NCBI GenBank assembly: GCA_001414345.1
Contig: LLCB01000136.1
Span: 1-64,000 of the forward strand
Direction: 5' to 3'
Length of the DNA: 64,000 nt
From: Hymenoscyphus infarciens
Taxonomy: Eukaryota > Ascomycota > Leotiomycetes > Helotiales > Helotiaceae
Positions 57,817-64,000 of this stretch are shown piece after piece. The translations under genes and the position numbers were made by a program. Position 1 is the stretch's first letter. Each line of letters starts with the position of its first letter. The notes beneath the pieces were generated by a model. It had not been told where the DNA came from, did not search any database, and saw only the letters and a list, made by a program, of their open reading frames with translations.

Positions 57817-60435
57817 TTGCCTGGCATGGCTGATTGCAATCCTTCCAGACAACAATATCAAGAACAAAACCAGACTGATGGCCTCCTGCGGATGGAAATT
57901 CACCTGGAGAATGAACACCACAAAGAAACCGACAAAGCTGACTATTTCAATTATTTATATGGCTTGACCAAACGCTCACAGGAGGAGGAAATATCCACAG
58001 AAGCACGAGACTTTCTTCGGAAATGTAAGCCAACAATTACTGCATCTGAGCCTCCGTCCGAACCCTCATCAAAATCACCTTCAAAGGAGCGCAGTATACC
58101 ACCAGAAGTCCCAACAAAGAAGATACCTGGCATCCATCGAACACAGTCTGCTCCAGTATCGAGTCCCAGTGTGGTAAAAGAAACACCTTTACCACGAAAG
58201 ACCTCATTACTGCGATACGATATTTCGACCCCTCCATCGCAAGATCCATCCTTTGAGGGTAGGCAACCAACACCGAAACCTCCTTCTCGAGGACGACCAG
58301 GATCTGAAAGAAGATCTGTGTCGGATCCTCTCATTCTAAAGAACAGCAACGGGATCGACAACATGCTCAAGAAGAACCAAAAGCGAAAGCGTGAGCCAGA
58401 GGTCAAACTGGTGCCCGAAAAGCAACGCATGTTCAAGAAACTAACATTTTTCTACATCCCTAATGATGATATTTTCAAGCTTCGAAGAGATCGAATCACG
58501 AAGGCGAGAAGTCACGGTGCTACCTGGACTACTAAATTCGACATCCATGCCATCACTCATATCATCGTGGACAAGGACATCTCATACAAAGAGGCAAAGG
58601 ATTACTTGATGAGAGAATATGGAATTGGTACCCTCCCGGACAGCACGATCATGGTCAATGCGGACTATCCAATTGAATGTATGCTAAAAGAGTTTCGTAT
58701 GCTCTTGAATCCGTTTCAAAAGAGATATGAACTTGAAGGGCAGAGTGATCCTCCCGAGAGCCAGGAATCGGTTGCGGAATTTGAGGAAGACGGCGAGAAG
58801 GAGGATAACCAACGAGAACAGACACCCCCTCGAGATTATGACAGTGATGATGATGAGCCACCAGAGGATCACTCAGCTTTGCAATCCGAGAATAACTCTG
58901 GACTCCTAGCGAACACATCGAATCTCACAGAAAATACAGATGAGCTCGCTCCCCGGGAAGTCCGAAAGAACTCTGGCAACGGTCAATTCAACGAAATGAT
59001 CGAATTAGCCAACAAAACCCGCTACTTTATCGACGACTCCGACGATGATAGCCATGCCACCCATGATAACGCTGCCGACTCTGACACCGACTCTGAACGA
59101 GACCGCTCCCCCGTCCCTAAGCCCATCAAAAAGAAACAAAAGACAAAAAGATCCTTCAACCAAGCCAATTTCAGCTGCATGAAAGGAGGAACCGGCTCAG
59201 CATCCGGACCAAACCCCAACGAGCCCGTCATCAAGGCTTTCCAAGAACTAGCCGGCTTCTACGAACGCACCAAACAACCATTCCGAAACATGGCTTACCG
59301 AAAAGGAATCACTGCTCTCAGACAGCAAACTCGTCGTATCAAGACTTATGACGAGGCTATACAAATCACTCATATCGGGCATTCCTTGGCTTTGAAGATA
59401 GAGGAGATGTATAAACGTGGAAAGCTTGAGAAACTGCAATATTTACGCCTAGAACCAAGAGACCTCAACCTCCAAAAATTCACGAAGATTTATGGTGTAG
59501 GCATCAATATTGCAGAGAAAGTATGAACCTTTTCCCTTTTTGAACTAATATTACCCACTACCCTAGGCTCACAAGTCAACAAAAAAAAAACGTATGCTGA
59601 TTTGTTGTAGTGGTATGACGCGGGACATCGTACACTTGAGGACCTCCTTGCAAAAGTTGATCTTACACCCAATCAAAGAATTGGAATCGACCACTATGAA
59701 GATTTCAACACCCGCATCACACGTTCGGAGATGGATTCTCTAGCCGCAATCATCAAGGATACAGTCGCGGAACTAGATTCAGAAATCGAGATCACCATCG
59801 GGGGTTCTTATAGACGGGGTGCCCAAACATCGGGAGATATAGATGTCATGATCACCAGAGCAGGTACAAATCATACATCTCAACTCCTCCCATTCCTCCA
59901 CGACCTAGTCACCCATTTTACCGAAACCGGTTTCCTCGTCGCTGCCCTCGCAGTCCCCTCTGACAGACCAAGAAGCGATGATTCAGGGTCGAAGTGGCAT
60001 GGTGCTTGTGTCCACCCCGTCACACCTGAGATTCCCCACCCCATCTGGAGACGTATTGATTTGCTGCTTGTTCCGGCGAGTGAGGTATGCAATATTTCCT
60101 CTGTCCCTCCTTTCGAACTTCTAATTTTAGTTTTTTTCTACTCATTACCCTTAGCTCCTGAATCAACGAGAAAAACGTATGCTAATTTGTTGCAGTGGGG
60201 TGCTGCGCTCATATACTTCACCGGAGACGACATCTTCAATCGCAGTTTGAGATTGCTCGCTAGTACGAAGAAGATGCGTCTTAATCAACGAGGATTGTAC
60301 AAGGATGTTATGCGGGGTCCTAGTAGGGTCAAGATGACCGAAGGAACTTTATTAGAGGGCAGAGATGAGAAGGCTATTTTCGCCGCCTTGGGTGTTCCTT
60401 ACTGGCGACCTGAGCAGCGAATTGTGGGGAGCTAA
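57817..60435 (+). CDS. POL4: DNA polymerase family X (POL4 / lambda-beta type)
   Basis: Repair polymerase for gap filling and non-homologous end joining in the nucleus. Three exons, 57817-59520, 59611-60084 and 60196-60435, give 805 aa. A Ser/Pro-rich region precedes a BRCT domain (about 204-296, starting FKKLTFFYIPNDDIF). An acidic linker follows, then the 8-kDa lyase domain (FYERTKQPFRNMAYRKGITALRQ), where a helix-hairpin-helix reads KFTKIYGVGINIAEK. The catalytic motif is GGSYRRGAQTSGDIDVMIT, with Asp644, Asp646 and the third ligand Asp718 in RRIDLLLVP. The thumb is LALIYFTG-like (YFTGDDIFNRSLR). Length and BRCT match filamentous-fungal Pol4. The two introns are related to each other. The ATG at 57826 is an alternative start. 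Confidence 0.93.
59521..59610 (+). repeat. POL4 intron 1, homologous to intron 2
   Basis: This 90-nt intron ends CGTATGCTGATTTGTTGTAG. Intron 2 (60085-60195) ends CGTATGCTAATTTGTTGCAG, 18 of 20 identical. Similar words continue upstream (CAAC followed by A-rich, GCTC, TTACCC, GAACT) and both start GTATG-AA. Confidence 0.8.
60085..60195 (+). repeat. POL4 intron 2, homologous to intron 1
   Basis: 111 nt, 474 nt downstream of intron 1's acceptor. It shares the 3' 20-mer and scattered upstream blocks with intron 1; the exon between is unrelated to its flanks, so this is not duplication of a whole exon. Confidence 0.8.
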
Positions 60436-61640
60436 TGATTTTATGAATGAATGAAGAATGAAGAATGGATCACGGATCATGATATGAATTATGGAAATGG
60501 TCGGGAAGGGTCTTGCATATCTGGGTCTGGGGTGACTTGTGGGAAGGGGGCTGCATGGTACTTGGGAGCATTGATATCCGATTTGGATTACGATGGTATA
60601 TGGGAATTGTATAGTACATGGGCAGCATTGGAGGTTCTTGAGGTATAGGTGATCCTACTTTCCCGAACCTGGAAGGCATTGCATAGGATATTCCTGGATA
60701 TCGGGATGTGGACCTGTTCAATCTCTTTCTTTACCCTGAGGCGAATGTCTCCACATAGGATATTTCACAATGAAATGCGTTCTCACTCCCACGTCCCCCA
60801 CCGGGTGTAAGCGGTAGCTGGGAGGGAACCCTCTCTACCATTCATTGCACATCCGCCCAAATTCGGCGCGAGCACCACCACTAACTCCGCAACCACACAT
60901 CTCAACAATTAACGTATCTAAATAACGAGTCGCGGGTCTAGAATGAGTAAGCTGCTCTTTCTGCTACGCTCTGTACTATCTGTATATTTTTTCCGATGGC
61001 GTTGGTTGTGTTGAGCTATACTTTGATGTGGAAGTTGGGAGTGTCGCTACCCTTTTGAGCCTACCGCCTGCCGCACTTCTCACACTCAACGGTGACCCCC
61101 CAAAAAGACAAGATTCACATACTAGGCAGCGCAGACCTAGCGAATAACCCCGTCTCCAAACCTCTCCTTTAAATCTATACTATTGGTAGGTAACATAACA
61201 TACACATGGCCTACCCGAAACACAGGCTATTCACAGGTAACCTACGAATAGCACAGTCCCTGCATGCAATCTTAAATTCTTGCCAGGAACCTATAAAAAG
61301 CCAAATAATTCAAATGATCTCTTTCACCACCCATCGTCTGAGCCTCCCAAGTCCCACAAGTCATAGCAACAAGAAGACCTCACATCAGACCTCAAGCCCT
61401 CCAAATGATTAAAGAATGACTGAAATTCCTACTTCAACTCTACTCTGTCGCCATAAAGAATGCCACGCCCATTAATAACCCATAACCTCCAACCTCAGAA
61501 TCCCCCCTCATAACCCCATAAACACCCTGCTAATAATCACGAAACAATGAACAACGAACGTAAGCAAACCCCCACTCATCAACACCACAACTCCCCATTT
61601 CATCTCGTCGTGATAGCACACCACAAAACAAATCTCACAA
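60436..61640. other. Convergent intergenic region, no supported gene
   Basis: 3' flanks of POL4 and of the repeat-bearing membrane protein. A plus-strand frame at 61206-61412 is unrecognised. Confidence 0.45.
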
Positions 61641-63995
61641 TCACAAAGTAGACCCCCATTTTACCCTTCTCTTCTGAATATCAGTCTCAACCGGCGATCC
61701 AAGCCCACTAGCTGCTCTGACAGTAAGAAAGATAGCCTTAGGAAGTTGCAAAGGAGGAATACGCGGTGCCCTCGTAGGCGGCTTTGGTAGCAAATGAGGA
61801 CTCGAAGGATCCGGAGAGCTACGTTTACCTACCTTCAACTATAATTCATTAGCATCAAACCAACTCAAACAAGAATCATGATTGTTACTTACTTCGTTCC
61901 CACGCTTACTCGGGATCCACCTTCTTACCCATCCTTCACTTGCTCCATCCAAGCCCGTTGGGGCAACAGGTTCTCTAATTTGAGTCATCTGTGCCTCTTC
62001 GTCATCTGGTCTTGTTGCTGGGCCGAGTAGCGGTTGTGATGTTGCGTTTGTTGGTGTTGGAGGCCCGCCTGATTCATCGGGTACCGAGCGACGAGTTCGG
62101 GACCAAGCAGTGCAACATTTGAGCACCAGTAAGAGGAGGAGTAGACTGATAATGGAAAATAGAGCAATAAACGGAAGCCAGTTTGTGAAAGCAGTGAGAC
62201 GATTCTTCCCTTGGGTTTCATTCGTCGGGGGAGCTGGGTTGGACGTCGAGTCGGGTGTCGGGCTGCAGTCCTCATTTGTGGGATCAACATTGCAATCGAC
62301 TTCGATGGCTGTCTGGTTCGCGCCCTGATCAACACCTTGATCCATCTCAGCAAATCCTTGAAAATCTTTCATGTCAGTAGAAGTATTATCTGCCCGATGA
62401 TTTATCTTTGGTGATGACTGAGAAGACTTTTCCAAGAGGTTGTCTTCCCGCTTCGAGCTTTGGACTCCGGCATCCTGAGTGACAAGACCACCGATCGCAA
62501 CTGATGACCCTATCATCGTACATTCTTCAACTCGCTCACACCGCTTAGTTATCTGCTTGTTCATCTCACTTTCTGCCTCAAAGACCATCATTTTTATTCC
62601 GACACGTCCCTGTCTGTAGGCGACCTCGGATCGATTGAGAATTTGAGTGGATATCTCAAGTATCCAGTCTATCACACAGTTTTTGACGGGTCCGCAATGA
62701 TGAGCTGCCCCTTCGATCGTCTTTTCGGTTGCGAGCACCACCGCGGCAGCATGTTCGTGTATGTCTGATTGCTGAAATGGCTGAACAATATACAGGAGAT
62801 GTCGCCCTTCTACGCCGATTGCCAATTGTATGTCACACCAACCATTGACTTTGCACACTCTATGTGTCCCTTTTCTCATCTCTCTTTCTACCCAGAGGAG
62901 TATTGTGGTTTTATTGGTGTTTGTGAATTCATGAGTAATGGGGGGGACCGCATCGTTGCCAACTTGTACCGAAACTGTAAACTCTGTTAAACAGTGTTTC
63001 ATCCCATGCTTTCTGCAATGCTCAGTCCAGTCTGCTGTCGTACTTAGCATGTAATCCTCTACCCAGAGGAGCATTTGTGGATTTGTTTTGTTGTCTCCGA
63101 GTTCATGATCGATTTTCTCATCGACAACTTTGCGTATCGCTGCAATATCGCCATTCATGATTTCCAATACGTTTTCAGCGCTGTCCCTCGTCTCCAGTTG
63201 GCTTAATTCTTCCGCATAATGCCCCTCTCCAGATTGAGCCGAGTTTTGGAAATTTTCAAGCAGCTCATGGTACCGTTGCTGGAAAGTCCTGAGATCATCA
63301 CCTTGCAGCGTGAACTCATTTTCTTCCTTGCACAGCTCAATTATCATCTTTTCAACCCGGAGGACTATCTTTGTCTGTTCAGTTCCAAACTCTTGAGCGA
63401 CGGGGAATACAGCATCGAGAATCTTGCGCATGGCTGCAATATCGTCGTCCATGATTTCCGAGGTTTTCCTGGGACTGTCCCTCTTCTCTGCTGGAATTGA
63501 GCCTTCTGTGAGACTTGGAGGTCCCTTCAAGTCCAGGAATGGGATAAGAAGTCCATCTGATCTCTTTCCGGCAGGCTGCCAATCCATCGAACCCAGAAAC
63601 TCATGAACCTTCTTCTCAAACTTCTCCGAGAACAGAGTGACATCCTGCTGGGTGCAGTAGCTCAATTCCATACATGATCGGAGCGAATCTTCAGTTGCCA
63701 ACTCTGCCACATACTTGAGTGCTCGCTCCGCGTATTCTTTGTCAAGGCGAAATTCGCGAATGATAGGGAGTACCGCGTAGAAGATTCTATTTGCCATTTC
63801 CATTGTCTGGTCCATTCCTGTTGAGAATTCGACGGGGTAATTTCCTCTAGCTAAACGCGACTTCTCGGTGCTCAATTCTTCAACAGGTCCGTTTGATCTC
63901 TTGTCATTATCAGGAAGGAGGTAAAAAATAGTCGAATAGAGAAATGTCGAAGACTCTTCTTCCCAAAGCCCGACAAAAGATTGAAGATCTCCCAT
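61641..63995 (-). CDS. Large repeat-containing single-pass membrane protein, unrecognised; possibly 5' partial
   Basis: Two exons, 61893-63995 and 61641-61838, encode 766 aa. The join NE|LKVGKRSSP uses a GTAAGT donor and ATAG acceptor, phase 0. I do not recognise the family. Four or five degenerate units of about 60-100 residues fill the N-terminal 480: residues 61-134, 180-249 and 279-340 share hydrophobic helices and acidic openings. The second and third open EIMDDDIAAMRKILD and EIMNGDIAAIRKVVD. Cys and Trp (LLWVE) become common in the later units. A Pro/Thr-rich stalk precedes one membrane helix at about 606-627 (LPFIALFSIISLLLLLLVLKCC), then a 135-residue basic tail. That is a receptor-like layout, but no signal peptide is visible at MGDLQSF. 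The first ATG is only 5 bp from the window edge, so a 5' exon may lie outside. Confidence 0.65.
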
Positions 63996-64000
63996 ACCGC

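Overview
The window is nuclear DNA of a filamentous ascomycete (Pezizomycotina), most likely a leotiomycete. Genes carry short spliceosomal introns (about 45-150 nt, GT...AG) and lie on both strands without operons. Several families typical of this group are present: a PTH11/rhodopsin-type receptor, a class II hydrophobin, a 2EXR protein, and GMC-oxidoreductase and RidA-like relics. Exon joins were made by eye. I accepted a join only where the reading frame and a recognisable family sequence both continued across it.

Layout. 0.5-6 kb: a DAHP synthase (shikimate pathway entry), a conserved fungal protein of unknown function and a 3-ketoacyl-CoA thiolase. 8-15.6 kb: an eight-exon PTH11-like receptor, a broken 3-beta-HSD-like dehydrogenase, a GLOD5-type glyoxalase-fold protein, a DUF2458-like protein, a COX14-type mitochondrial protein and a small membrane protein. 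16.4-19.3 kb: a membrane-anchored kelch protein. 19.3-31 kb is accessory and gene-poor. It holds a class II hydrophobin, two inverted 92-bp MITEs with TA target duplications, a 32-bp-arm hairpin in AT-rich DNA, relics of a RidA-like protein and a GMC oxidoreductase, and long homopolymer tracts. 31-48 kb is a dense housekeeping block: IML2, the proteasome/TREX-2 subunit SEM1, PGK1, an Mpv17-family protein, an ASNSD1-type asparagine synthetase-like protein, VPS9 and a conserved TPR-like protein. 50.9-64 kb: three small hypothetical proteins, a nine-exon sugar transporter, a 2EXR protein, the family-X DNA polymerase POL4 and a large repeat-containing single-pass membrane protein that reaches the right edge.

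The genes do not form one pathway. The best leads are two related introns inside POL4 that look like an introner-type duplication, the TA-flanked MITE family, the compact hydrophobin that is visible only after splicing, and the unfamiliar repeat-bearing membrane protein at the right end. I found no secondary-metabolite cluster, CRISPR array, rRNA or convincing tRNA.
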